A stretch of 34,198 nucleotides of DNA from NCBI GenBank assembly GCA_022969215.1, contig JALJPA010000021.1, forward strand, positions 1 through 34,198, given 5' to 3'. Within the stretch, counting starts at the first letter, position 1, and each line of letters begins with the position of its first letter. The translations under genes and the position numbers were made by a program. The notes under the pieces are model-generated. The model saw nothing but the letters and a program-made list of their open reading frames with translations. It made no database searches and was not told the DNA's origin. The DNA comes from Colwellia sp. Its GTDB lineage: Bacteria; Pseudomonadota; Gammaproteobacteria; Enterobacterales; Alteromonadaceae. Shown piece after piece: positions 1 through 8,336 of this stretch.

Positions 1-549
1 ACACAAATGTCCCTTAACTACCCGGAAAAAGTATTAGCACTGATTACAGTTGCCAGCAGCCCGTATTTTGTCGAACAAAATGAAAATGACTGGCCGGGTA
101 TCAAGGAGAATGTACTTGCGAGTTTTCATAGCCAATTAGCACAAGATACCGCAAAAACGATAAATGGTTTCTTAAAAATTCAAGCTATGGGCAGCCCACA
201 TATTCGACAAGATTTAAAGTTGATAAGTAAGTTAGTTATGGCACATGCCCTGCCTAGCAAAGAGACATTAACCGACTCACTGGCATTATTGAGCCACTGT
301 GATCTGCGCCAAAAATTAGCCAATATCGAGCTACCTTTTTTAAGACTATACGGACAAAACGATAGCTTGGTCCCCAAAGCAGTGATCGATAAAATTAATT
401 CTTTAGCACCACAGAGTGACTTGCACTTATTTGACCACGCTTCCCATGCACCATTTATTTCTCACCTTGATGACTTTTATCAGGTACTAATTACTTGGTT
501 AGAATCACATTTCAACTCAAATAATGCCGAACTCATAGCGAAAAGATAA
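1..549 (+). CDS. bioH: Pimeloyl-ACP methyl ester esterase BioH, 3' part only
   Basis: This is the C-terminal two thirds of an alpha/beta hydrolase. The reading frame is open to the first base, so the start lies outside the window; the ATG at 7 is an internal Met. The sequence matches what I know of BioH: a VASSP stretch after the nucleophile region, a DWPGIK segment, a RQD segment in the lid, then LRLYGQNDSLVP (catalytic Asp) and HASHAPFISH (catalytic His). The nucleophilic Ser would be upstream of the window. BioH removes the methyl ester from pimeloyl-ACP methyl ester, ending the BioC-BioH route to the biotin precursor in the cytosol. The protein ends with about 12 extra residues beyond the usual BioH end. 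The family call is firm; the identity as BioH rather than a close hydrolase is likely. Confidence 0.88.
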   Translation, partial: TQMSLNYPEKVLALITVASSPYFVEQNENDWPGIKENVLASFHSQLAQDTAKTINGFLKIQAMGSPHIRQDLKLISKLVMAHALPSKETLTDSLALLSHCDLRQKLANIELPFLRLYGQNDSLVPKAVIDKINSLAPQSDLHLFDHASHAPFISHLDDFYQVLITWLESHFNSNNAELIAKR

Positions 550-566
550 CGAGACAATGCCTCGTT
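548..566 (+). terminator. Weak hairpin at the bioH 3' end
   Basis: Arms AACGAG and CTCGTT (6 bp) with a 7-nt loop overlap the bioH stop codon. Only a short T run follows, so this is a weak intrinsic terminator candidate. Confidence 0.3.
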
Positions 567-647
567 TAGAGGAAATTTCAGCTTTACTTTTTTACCGACT
601 TGATTAATAATTAAACAATATAGCTAATTAGCAGTGGAGGATTACCT

Positions 648-950
648 ATGGAAATACCATCTGCATTTAATTCAGGATTACAAGGCTTACAAAATGCTAG
701 AGCAACGGCTGATCAAGCTGCTGCAGATATTGTCGCAACTACGACATTGAGTGAAGAGCAACAAATAAATCCAGCCGCAAGTGGCGAGGTAAATACTGAG
801 GTGACTAACCCAAATAGTAACTTAGAAATACCAGATTTAAACCGAGCGATTGTTAATTTGAAAGTGGCTGAATTTCAAGCCAAAGCTTCGATAGAAGTGA
901 TTAAAAGTGCTGATGATTCACTTGGTACTCTACTTGATGTCACCGCCTAA
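648..950 (+). CDS. Small protein resembling a flagellar rod/hook-family protein
   Basis: A 100-residue protein with a clear ribosome site (GGAGG about 8 nt before the ATG). Residues 5-30 (AFNSGLQGLQNA and following Ala-rich helix) resemble the N-terminal helix of flagellar rod/hook proteins. Residues 68-100 (NLKVAEFQAKASIEVIKSAD) resemble their C-terminal helix, where such proteins read roughly VxMIxAQxxYQANxxVI. The middle is short, polar and probably disordered (Gln/Asn/Ser-rich). No signal peptide or membrane segment is seen. It precedes the metalloprotease-like gene by 46 bp on the same strand, so the two are probably co-transcribed. No flagellar genes are nearby. Function unknown; the rod-family resemblance is by eye and needs a profile search. 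Confidence 0.7.
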   Translation: MEIPSAFNSGLQGLQNARATADQAAADIVATTTLSEEQQINPAASGEVNTEVTNPNSNLEIPDLNRAIVNLKVAEFQAKASIEVIKSADDSLGTLLDVTA

Positions 951-951
951 T

Positions 952-971
952 AATATTAAGGCCATAATATT
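952..971 (+). terminator. AT-rich hairpin with T tail between the two genes
   Basis: Perfect 7-bp arms AATATTA and TAATATT around AGGCCA, followed by a T run. The stem is A/T only, so any termination would be partial; it could set the ratio between the small upstream gene and the metalloprotease-like gene. Confidence 0.3.
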
Positions 972-996
972 TTTTAATTGGTAATCATTTTTACTT

Positions 997-2016
997 ATGA
1001 ATATCACCCCGCATGCAGCAAACTTACCTTTAGCAACTGTGGTTAACCCACCTACGGAAGGCTTGCGCCGAGATAACCATCAACGACAAATTATCACTCA
1101 AGTTACCGCCACCAACCCTGCTGCCGCTGAAAAAGCTGTCGCTTCAGAAAAAGAGCGTGCTAGACCACCTGCCCAAGTAAACGAACAAGTCGATTTTGCT
1201 AACTTAAGAAAACAAGCCGAGCATGCTGCTAGCTCTATTTCTAAGCAAGAGCAAAGCAAGCAACAGCAAGACGAGCAGAGCTCTCAGCACAACTCTGAAC
1301 ACAAGCAAGAAGAACAAAGTTCTGACGCTGGAGTTGCTACTTCAGAAGACGATAAGGATAACGAAGCAAGCCAGCAAACACTTGCTGATGAAAAAATCAT
1401 TAGTCAGCTACAACAAAGAGACAAAGAAGTAAAAGCGCACGAGTTAGCTCACGCGACCATAGGTGGTTCGGCGACAGGCTCTCCTACTTATACTTTTAAA
1501 ATGGGCCCTGATGGAAAAAAATATGCAGTGGGTGGTGAAGTTGCTGTCGACTTAAGCAGTGTCGCTGGTGATCCACAAGCAACCATCATGAAGATGCAAA
1601 AGGTGCATGCGGCGGCATTAGCGCCAGCAAACCCGTCAACACAAGACACCAGGGTTGCCGCCAGTGCAGTACAAAAAATTCTCGAAGCACAATCAGAAAT
1701 ATTATCGATTAACAGTGATGCAGCGACTCAAGCCAATAAGACTAGTAGCAATCTTAATATCAAATCTAATCCGAGTATTAATGATACCCAAGGTGATAAC
1801 AGTACTGCTTTTGATAGCTTAATTAAGCAAACATTATCCGCACAAGAAGCTATTATTTCCAGCTCATCAAATCAAAAGCTAGCCTCTAATCCAAGTACTG
1901 ATAGTGTGCAATCGAATGAGGTACAACAGCGAGCTCAGCGTATCGAAAGCTTTTACTTTACAGTAAGCCAAGGTTATGAAAAACCGGATAACTTTCAATT
2001 CGAATTAACCGCCTAA
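997..2016 (+). CDS. Putative metalloprotease of the CJM1_0395/SprA-related family
   Basis: A 339-residue protein. A long, low-complexity N-terminal half (residues 1-130, rich in Gln, Ser, Glu and Ala) leads into a conserved core at about 137-230. The core holds HELAH (148-152), an HExxH zinc-protease motif, then a GSATGSPTYTF stretch and GGEVAVDLS (179-187), where Glu181 could be the third metal ligand. It ends in ALAPANPSTQDTRVAASA. I recognise this core from the family annotated as putative metalloprotease CJM1_0395 / SprA-related; substrate and role are not known to me. No signal peptide is evident, so it is probably cytosolic or exported by an unusual route. The C-terminal third is again low complexity. 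The start is supported by a conserved-looking VVNPPTEGLRRDN segment near the N-terminus, though the ribosome site is weak. Confidence 0.78.
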   Translation: MNITPHAANLPLATVVNPPTEGLRRDNHQRQIITQVTATNPAAAEKAVASEKERARPPAQVNEQVDFANLRKQAEHAASSISKQEQSKQQQDEQSSQHNSEHKQEEQSSDAGVATSEDDKDNEASQQTLADEKIISQLQQRDKEVKAHELAHATIGGSATGSPTYTFKMGPDGKKYAVGGEVAVDLSSVAGDPQATIMKMQKVHAAALAPANPSTQDTRVAASAVQKILEAQSEILSINSDAATQANKTSSNLNIKSNPSINDTQGDNSTAFDSLIKQTLSAQEAIISSSSNQKLASNPSTDSVQSNEVQQRAQRIESFYFTVSQGYEKPDNFQFELTA

Positions 2017-2036
2017 CACTTGAAGCTCAACTAAGA

Positions 2037-2693
2037 TTAAGCTGTTTCTGCCGCTTCTTGATATCTTTGCTGATATACATCACGTGCTTGATTAAGTTCA
2101 CTAATGGCATGTGCTTTAGTATATGGACGTAAAATCACTAATATTTTAAGCACCCCTTGATAAAACACCGAATCATTGACTTCATTTACTATAGTCTGGG
2201 TTTGATAAAAACTGACCCAAAAGGTATTAATAAGACGTAAAATACTGACAATATCAGCCAATTCATCATCAGCAAAATCAATGATATCTGCAGCTCTTAA
2301 TGAGAGCAGTAATTGACTAACACGCTCTGAAATAGACTGCTGCACTTCAACATATTTTTCCCGCAGGCTAGGACTTTTATCCAGTAACACCGGTAGGTTG
2401 CTATAAAAAAAACGAAATTTCATTGTCGTTTGGAAAACCGCATCCATATACACAACAAGTGAGTCTAGTGGCTTTACTTCCGCAGACACCTTAGGCAAGG
2501 TATCCAATAGCAAGCTACGTGCATACTCTTCGTAAATAGATAAAATAATGTCTTCTTTATTACGGAAATGATAATACAGATTACCAGGGCTAATGGCTAA
2601 ATGAGCAGCGATATGATTAGTGGTGACATTACGCTCTCCTTGCTCATTAAATAATTCAATACTGGCCTGGATTATTTTATCACGGGTTTTCAT
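2037..2693 (-). CDS. TetR/AcrR family transcriptional regulator
   Basis: A 218-residue regulator. The N-terminal helix-turn-helix domain (residues 1-50) reads MKTRDKIIQAS, then NHIAAHLAISPGNLYYHF, the typical TetR recognition helix ending in YYHF. The rest is a helical ligand-binding and dimerisation domain that I cannot assign to a ligand. I chose the ATG at 2693 over the longer frame opening at 2729 because an AGAAG ribosome site lies about 9 nt upstream and TetR proteins start close to this helix. It converges on the metalloprotease-like gene with a 20-bp gap. Upstream is a long intergenic stretch holding a repeat element, so its target is not obvious from context; autoregulation is likely for the family. 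Confidence 0.88.
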   Translation of the reverse strand: MKTRDKIIQASIELFNEQGERNVTTNHIAAHLAISPGNLYYHFRNKEDIILSIYEEYARSLLLDTLPKVSAEVKPLDSLVVYMDAVFQTTMKFRFFYSNLPVLLDKSPSLREKYVEVQQSISERVSQLLLSLRAADIIDFADDELADIVSILRLINTFWVSFYQTQTIVNEVNDSVFYQGVLKILVILRPYTKAHAISELNQARDVYQQRYQEAAETA

Positions 2694-2883
2694 GCAACTA
2701 CTTCTTATTGATTTGATTAAAACTAGCACAATAATACTATCAAAATTCAGTATATATAAAGTGTTTTGAGTAAATACTTTAAGCTTTTTTGTTTTTCTTG
2801 ATGATTAATTATTCATTTTAGTTGGTTATCCATGGCTTAGCGATAGACTAGCAAACATAAATACTTAGCACTAAGTCACTTTT

Positions 2884-3146
2884 ATACCCGTTACCAATCA
2901 AAGTGCAGGATTTCAGTGGGAATTAAAACGGCTTTAGGCAAGGAAAATAATTTAAACATAGTCATTACTATGCTTTGATTATTTAACGCGGTATAAAGTC
3001 ATTTTAAACCCATCGCAGAAGCGCTTGAACAACATCACTTCATCGTTGCTGTGACTTATAATGGAACAACCATTACTTCATCACAGCGCCTTGAATTGAA
3101 ATTGCTCAAGCACTCTGAAACATGTATCTTGAATGGTCACGGGTAT
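2884..3146. repeat. 263-bp terminal-inverted-repeat element (copy A)
   Basis: This fills most of the gap between the tetR-like gene and coaD. It starts ATACCCGTTACCAATCAA and ends with the imperfect inverse (TTGAATGGTCACGGGTAT), 16 of 18 positions matching, and each end is flanked by T/A. Inside are two conspicuous hairpins: CATAGT/ACTATG (2957-2972), and GCTGTGA/TCACAGC (3048-3087) enclosing AATGG/CCATT. There is no coding frame, so it would be non-autonomous. The first 103 bp match 34096-34198 closely, and both ends match the 64-bp element at 19949-20012. Size, inverted ends and dispersal suggest a MITE-like or REP-like family; no obvious long target duplication is seen. Confidence 0.85.
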
Positions 3147-3188
3147 AGCATTACAATAACCCTTAACAACCGTTAAATAAAACAGTAG

Positions 3189-4476
<1,288 letters not shown>

Positions 4477-4526
4477 AATTTATTCTTATTTAAGCAATGG
4501 TAACTGTTGTCACTTAAAAAAGATGA

Positions 4527-5027
4527 CTACAAAATAATAGGTAATAGCTGCTGAGCTAATGCTGGAGGCAAGGCTAACCAGGTATTGCCTTGTTGCTGAT
4601 AAACTAATAACTGGTCATTAAGTGGATATAACATAAAAATTCGTGCTTGCGATTCTCCCGCTAAAGCAATTTTCACTGTAATACTTTGCTCACTATCAAT
4701 GATAATTTCAGCGGCCTGTACTAAGCCACTACTTTGTTGCCAAGCAAACATCATCTGCTCAATCTGTTGATCAGTTTTTTCCAACAAGATACCTTTAGCC
4801 GTTAACTGCCAACTGCGGCCTCTACGTTCAAATAACACTTGTTCGCTTAATGAAAAATCGATTGCTAGCGTTAAAATAATACTATGTTGAGGGAGAATTA
4901 ATTGCTCGGCATTATTTGCCTTTCCTTCCTTTGGGAAGAGTTTGTCATTAGTAGCATTGATCAATAAAATTATTATCATTACTGAAAATATAATGACGTT
5001 ATTCCACCCGGTCCGAGATAGTTTCAT
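4527..5027 (-). CDS. Membrane-anchored protein of unknown function
   Basis: About 166 residues from the chosen start. One hydrophobic segment near the N-terminus (roughly residues 9-24, IIFSVMIIILLIN) looks like an uncleaved anchor, followed by about 140 residues that would sit in the periplasm. The soluble part has alternating hydrophobic beta-like stretches, no cysteine and no motif I recognise. I prefer the ATG at 5027 over the longer frame opening at 5060 because a GGA-type ribosome site precedes it and the anchor then lies at the N-terminus. It sits between rpmG and mutM on the same strand and may be read with mutM (50-bp gap). I cannot name a function. Confidence 0.7.
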   Translation of the reverse strand: MKLSRTGWNNVIIFSVMIIILLINATNDKLFPKEGKANNAEQLILPQHSIILTLAIDFSLSEQVLFERRGRSWQLTAKGILLEKTDQQIEQMMFAWQQSSGLVQAAEIIIDSEQSITVKIALAGESQARIFMLYPLNDQLLVYQQQGNTWLALPPALAQQLLPIIL

Positions 5028-5137
5028 ACAAATATTCCACGTTAGCGATGCCATTATCATACTGAACTTTTTATAGAATAGCGCGCATAACAGCCCACAT
5101 GCATTTACAAATGCAGCTTATGCTTTATTCCAGACAT

Positions 5138-5166
5138 AAAAAAACCCGGTATAAACCGGGTTTTTA
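5138..5166 (-). terminator. Intrinsic terminator of rpmB-rpmG
   Basis: AAACCCGG and CCGGGTTT arms around a TATA loop with A and T tracts on either side. It lies 17 bp beyond the rpmG stop and is symmetric enough to work in both directions. Confidence 0.85.
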
Positions 5167-5182
5167 GTAGAAACAAAATTAA

Positions 5183-5338
5183 TTACTTAATTTTAGCTTC
5201 TTTATAGATTACGTGCTTGCGAATGGTTGGATCAAATTTTTTGATTTCCATTTTCTCAGGCATAGTCTTTTTATTCTTATCAGTAGTATAAAAATGACCA
5301 GTACCAGCACTAGAAACTAAACGAATTTTATCGCGCAT
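5183..5338 (-). CDS. rpmG: 50S ribosomal protein L33
   Basis: A 51-residue protein, translated by hand. It begins [20 protein letters not shown] and ends [10 protein letters not shown], as in gammaproteobacterial L33. It is the cysteine-free type, which does not bind zinc. Compared with E. coli L33, the four residues after the initiator Met (AKGI) are missing, which I recall as normal for Alteromonadales. It lies 27 bp downstream of rpmB on the same strand, is co-transcribed with it, and is followed by a strong terminator. Confidence 0.96.
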   Translation of the reverse strand: MRDKIRLVSSAGTGHFYTTDKNKKTMPEKMEIKKFDPTIRKHVIYKEAKIK

Positions 5339-5365
5339 AGTATTTTCCTTAGAATAATAAAGTTA

Positions 5366-5602
5366 TTAAACTTTTTCGCCACGGGCACGGATGTCTGCTA
5401 AAACAACATCAATACCTTTTTTATCGATAATACGCATTCCTTTCGGAGTTAAACGTAATTTAACGAAACGATTTTCACTCTCAACCCAAAAACGGTGAGA
5501 TTGAAGGTTAGGTAAAAAACGACGACGAGTCGCGTTTCTTGCGTGAGAACGGTTGTTTCCAACCATTGGCACTTTGCCTGTTACTTGGCAAACTTTAGAC
5601 AT
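5366..5602 (-). CDS. rpmB: 50S ribosomal protein L28
   Basis: A 78-residue large-subunit protein with the standard start [20 protein letters not shown], a basic [16 protein letters not shown] stretch and a C-terminal [17 protein letters not shown]. Length is normal for the family. It is the first gene of the rpmB-rpmG unit. A GGAG ribosome site lies 7 nt upstream, and the leader contains a GC-rich hairpin and a TATAAT box. In E. coli radC lies directly upstream of rpmB; here three extra genes intervene. Confidence 0.97.
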   Translation of the reverse strand: MSKVCQVTGKVPMVGNNRSHARNATRRRFLPNLQSHRFWVESENRFVKLRLTPKGMRIIDKKGIDVVLADIRARGEKV

Positions 5603-5614
5603 GTGAGTACTCCA
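5603..5614. promoter_or_regulatory. SlmA-binding-site-like sequence at the rpmB start
   Basis: The 12 bp next to the rpmB start codon match the palindromic SlmA site GTGAGTACTCAC at 10 of 12 positions. The same bases supply the rpmB ribosome site on the other strand, so the match may be chance. slmA itself is in this window. Confidence 0.25.
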
Positions 5615-5643
5615 ATATTAATTTCAGCTCGAGCTATATTTTC

Positions 5644-5663
5644 CCCAAGACCGTCGTCTCGGG
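5644..5663 (-). promoter_or_regulatory. Hairpin in the rpmB 5' leader
   Basis: On the minus strand, CCCGAGAC pairs with GTCTTGGG (8 bp, one G-T pair) around a 4-nt loop. It lies between the predicted promoter and the rpmB start. It could be an autoregulatory target for a ribosomal protein or a stabilising element; I know of no named L28 leader. Confidence 0.45.
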
Positions 5664-5682
5664 ATCCTGAAAAAGGTGGCAT

Positions 5683-5688
5683 ATTATA
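5683..5688 (-). promoter_or_regulatory. Predicted -10 box of rpmB-rpmG
   Basis: A perfect TATAAT on the minus strand about 80 bp before the rpmB start. The -35 region at the right spacing is poor, so this is a prediction from the -10 alone. Confidence 0.45.
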
Positions 5689-5784
5689 GAGAAACTGATT
5701 AACTAATACTAGCTTTAATAGAAAAATACTAAAAAAATAGTAGTTCTCAATAAGTTTCATATAGTTAAATAGGATATATAAAGA

Positions 5785-5810
5785 AAAAACTCAGCTAAAC
5801 AGTGAGTTTT
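5785..5810 (-). terminator. Terminator after the ParA/RHH gene pair
   Basis: AAAACTCA and TGAGTTTT arms around a 9-nt loop; on the minus strand a run of T follows. It lies about 60 bp beyond the end of the RHH-protein gene. Confidence 0.6.
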
Positions 5811-5872
5811 CGACTAAATAGTGTCTCTTTCAAGGGTAAAAAGTCAACAAAATTTAGTTAAAATATGTGAAA

Positions 5873-6307
5873 TTAACCGATTCTTGACTGCAATAACTTC
5901 TTTAATTGCTCATTTTGTTCTTTATTACACAATTCATCGATTAAAATACGTAAAATATGAGATTTAGCTAAGTCTGATCCTGCAGATAAATCATGAAGCT
6001 GCTCAATAGCCTCTTCACTTAAAGTAAAAGTTGCCCGGCGAAATGGCTTTTCAGCCTTATGTCTAACGCCAGCTTTTACTTCTTGCGCTTGTTGATGTTC
6101 AAGTTCTGTCAGTTCAACATAGCGCTTGGCTTCACTTATAGCTTGTTTAAGATTTAACTTATCGCTAGTGTCTGCGCCTGTTAATTCACTAACAATTTTA
6201 GGGGCCCCTTTTGCATAATCTTCCGCATCAGAGATAAACTCATCGATAGTGAAGTTTTTCTTTTTCGCTTTGCCACCCTTGCTTTTTTTTAAATCAGTTA
6301 AACTCAT
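5873..6307 (-). CDS. Ribbon-helix-helix partner of ParA
   Basis: A 144-residue protein encoded directly after the ParA gene; the ATG at 6307 lies inside the last codons of parA (14-bp overlap), which suggests translational coupling. The start frame continues to 6346, but the internal ATG gives the Ser/Lys-rich start MSLTDLKKSKGGKAKKK. A basic tail (1-20) is followed by a helical middle and a C-terminal segment (RRATFTLSEEAIEQLHDLSA, then KSHILRILIDEL). That segment looks like a ribbon-helix-helix DNA-binding fold, with one beta strand and two helices. By analogy with plasmid ParG-type partners it would bind a centromere-like DNA site and stimulate the ParA ATPase. Homologues are often labelled as replication or partition proteins, but this one sits in a core ribosomal-protein locus. 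Confidence 0.72.
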   Translation of the reverse strand: MSLTDLKKSKGGKAKKKNFTIDEFISDAEDYAKGAPKIVSELTGADTSDKLNLKQAISEAKRYVELTELEHQQAQEVKAGVRHKAEKPFRRATFTLSEEAIEQLHDLSAGSDLAKSHILRILIDELCNKEQNEQLKKLLQSRIG

Positions 6308-6962
6308 GTGAATTGTCCGGTTCCATTGCCAATAACTCTTCGGCAATAGCCATCATCTCTAAGGCAGCTTTACCTGTGGGATCAATTTCAATAACAGAAG
6401 AGCCTTGCTCTTCACTATCATCATAAACGTTACGATTATAGGTTACGGCATCTAAAACATTAATGCCATATGAGCTACACACTTCTTTTGCTTCAAGTAT
6501 TCTTCCCGCTTGGTTTGGTAATGATGGACACTGGGTAATAACAAATGAGGCTATCATTTTCGGATTTACCATTTTACAGGTACTGAGCATATCTTCCATA
6601 TGCGCTACTGTTTTCAAATCTCGCCTTTTAGGCCTTAAAGGAATAATGACGTGATCTGCAACAGACATTGCCGCCCTCAAGGCAAGGTTATCTTGGCCAC
6701 CACAATCGACGATAACATAGTCATAATGTTGTACTAAACTCAATAAATCATTACGAATCTTGCCATATAATTGAATACAATTAATTGCTGGTAATGAAGG
6801 ATCGCCATTTCTAGCTTGTATCCAATCTGAAGTTGTTCTTTGCGGATCACAATCAACCATTAACACTATTGCTTTCTTATTTCCGGCGAAATATACCGCT
6901 AAATTTTGCGCTAAGCAGCTTTTGCCACTGCCTCCTTTTTCGCCACCCACTAATATCATCAT
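6294..6962 (-). CDS. ParA/MinD-family ATPase, plasmid-partition type
   Basis: A 222-residue ATPase with the deviant Walker A motif KGGSGKS (9-15; signature Lys9 and Lys14), a DCDPQRTTSDW switch I-like stretch (37-47) and the Walker B-like YVIVDCGG. There is no N-terminal DNA-binding extension, so it is the small ParA type found with short RHH partners on plasmids rather than the Soj/ParA of the main chromosomal system. Such proteins form ATP-dependent dimers on the nucleoid and position DNA or protein cargo. The ATG at 6962 has an AAGGA site about 10 nt upstream. It overlaps the RHH-protein gene, so the pair is one unit. Cargo here is unknown: plasmid-derived segregation, or positioning of a cellular machine as ParC or McdA do. 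Confidence 0.88.
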   Translation of the reverse strand: MMILVGGEKGGSGKSCLAQNLAVYFAGNKKAIVLMVDCDPQRTTSDWIQARNGDPSLPAINCIQLYGKIRNDLLSLVQHYDYVIVDCGGQDNLALRAAMSVADHVIIPLRPKRRDLKTVAHMEDMLSTCKMVNPKMIASFVITQCPSLPNQAGRILEAKEVCSSYGINVLDAVTYNRNVYDDSEEQGSSVIEIDPTGKAALEMMAIAEELLAMEPDNSHEFN

Positions 6963-7070
6963 GCTTAGTACCGTCCTTTACCACAATATAATTAACATCT
7001 TACCGTGCTAATTGTAGTTCAATTCCACGATATTGCTTTTACCTCAACAAGCTAACTTACTCTTTAATTA

Positions 7071-7382
7071 CTAAGCATCTTTATCTAAGACTAAAGCAAT
7101 TTCAAACCAGCCATTTTCTTGTTTAATACTGCGCAATACTTTGCCATAAAGCTTTTGATGACCGGCATTTGCTGATTTAAATACCACGGTTACAGCGGTA
7201 TTAACGGGTAAGCTTTCATCACAATCTAATTTCAAGCCACCACGGGCAAAGTCTAAACAAGCAATTTTTTTATTATGTTCTTTACCTTTTTCATCGCTCC
7301 AAACGATATCCACCAACTCTTTTTCCATATCTAAACGAAACGATGTACGGCGTTCCATTTCCTCACTATTACTATCAGCCAT
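7071..7382 (-). CDS. PilZ-domain c-di-GMP receptor-like protein
   Basis: A 103-residue protein that is little more than one PilZ domain. The first ligand motif is present as R12xxxR16 (RRTSFR). The second, normally [D/N]xSxxG, reads D44-F-A46-R-G-G49, so the Ser is replaced by Ala. The rest alternates beta strands as expected for the barrel (KKIACLDFARGGLKL, then TAVTVVFKSA and KLYGKVLRSI). c-di-GMP binding is therefore likely but not assured. It lies between radC and parA on the same strand, with about 100 bp on each side, so joint transcription is possible. With three cyclase-type proteins in the window it may be one of their readouts, but nothing visible links it to a specific one. Confidence 0.82.
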   Translation of the reverse strand: MADSNSEEMERRTSFRLDMEKELVDIVWSDEKGKEHNKKIACLDFARGGLKLDCDESLPVNTAVTVVFKSANAGHQKLYGKVLRSIKQENGWFEIALVLDKDA

Positions 7383-7479
7383 CAGATGATCCTTCTTTCT
7401 TATTTTTTAAAATTGTTACTAATTAAAAGTAATTGCCTTTCAAGTTTTTAGCAAATTATCCACTATATCCCCCTTTTAA

Positions 7480-8202
7480 TTAGGGAATTTCATCATGTTC
7501 TGCAAACGAATAACATTGATTTCCAGCAACAATGATATGGTCCAATACCCGCACATCAATTAGCTTCAACGCTTGTATTAATTTATTGGTTATTTGTTTA
7601 TCGGCAAGGCTTGCTTCGGCGACACCCGAAGGATGGTTGTGCGTTAAAATTACCGCAGCCGCATGATGTTTTAATGCTTGTTCGACGATAACTCTAGGGT
7701 AAACAGCGGCCGCATCCAGTGTGCCAAAGAATAGCCGTTCAAAGGTTAATACTTGATGCTGATTATCTAAAAATAATACCGCGAATATTTCACGACTTTC
7801 AAAACGTAATTCACTTATTAAGTAATCCCGAGTTGCTTGTGAAGAGGTTAAGGCACAGTCGCTCTGTTTCATTTTCTCGGCTAAATAACGTTTAGACATT
7901 TCTAAACAAGCTTGCAGTTGTACGTACTTAGCCGTACCAAGTCCGTGTCTTGAACAAAAATCCTCCTGACTAGCAGAAAAAATAGCACCCAGACTACCAA
8001 AGCTCGTCAGCAACTGCCGTGCAAGATCGACCACATGGCAGCCTTTGACCCCGGTTCTTAAAAATATAGCCAACAACTCTGCATCACTTAAACTTGCTGA
8101 GCCCAAATGAACCAGCTTCTCTCGCGGTCTTTCTAATTCGGGCCAATCTTTTAACACACTTGACTTTAGCGGCAATTTTTTAAGCGCTGTTCCTTTTAAC
8201 AT
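7480..8202 (-). CDS. radC: RadC-family JAB/MPN protein
   Basis: A 240-residue protein of the RadC (UPF0758) family. The N-terminal part has helix-hairpin-helix-like segments ([16 protein letters not shown] at 36-51 and [15 protein letters not shown] at 84-98). The C-terminal part is a JAB metal-binding domain with its signature HNHPSG (188-193) and Asp201, which would bind zinc. Historically linked to DNA repair, but the E. coli radC phenotype was later traced to recG, so the biochemical role is open. It is divergent from coaBC with a 134-bp gap. In many gammaproteobacteria rpmB follows directly; here the PilZ/ParA/RHH genes come between. Confidence 0.95.
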   Translation of the reverse strand: MLKGTALKKLPLKSSVLKDWPELERPREKLVHLGSASLSDAELLAIFLRTGVKGCHVVDLARQLLTSFGSLGAIFSASQEDFCSRHGLGTAKYVQLQACLEMSKRYLAEKMKQSDCALTSSQATRDYLISELRFESREIFAVLFLDNQHQVLTFERLFFGTLDAAAVYPRVIVEQALKHHAAAVILTHNHPSGVAEASLADKQITNKLIQALKLIDVRVLDHIIVAGNQCYSFAEHDEIP

Positions 8203-8336
8203 AAGTGCGTCCTTGCTTTACATTTTGGTGTTTTGTATCGATGAGTTACTGTCTTTATTTAGCAACAGTTATTTCTAAATATTGCCAATAAATGTTATCT
8301 TATCGCCATTATTGGTTACTTTAAGATTAGCAGCTT

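Noticed and set aside
1223-1432. A second frame within the metalloprotease-like gene, rich in Lys and Ser
   Set aside because: The parent frame is longer and carries HELAH; the alternative frame arises from the repetitive Gln/Glu-coding stretch.
2884-3146. Copy A as a CRISPR array or tRNA-like structure
   Set aside because: There are no regularly spaced direct repeats and no cloverleaf; the pattern is inverted ends and internal hairpins.
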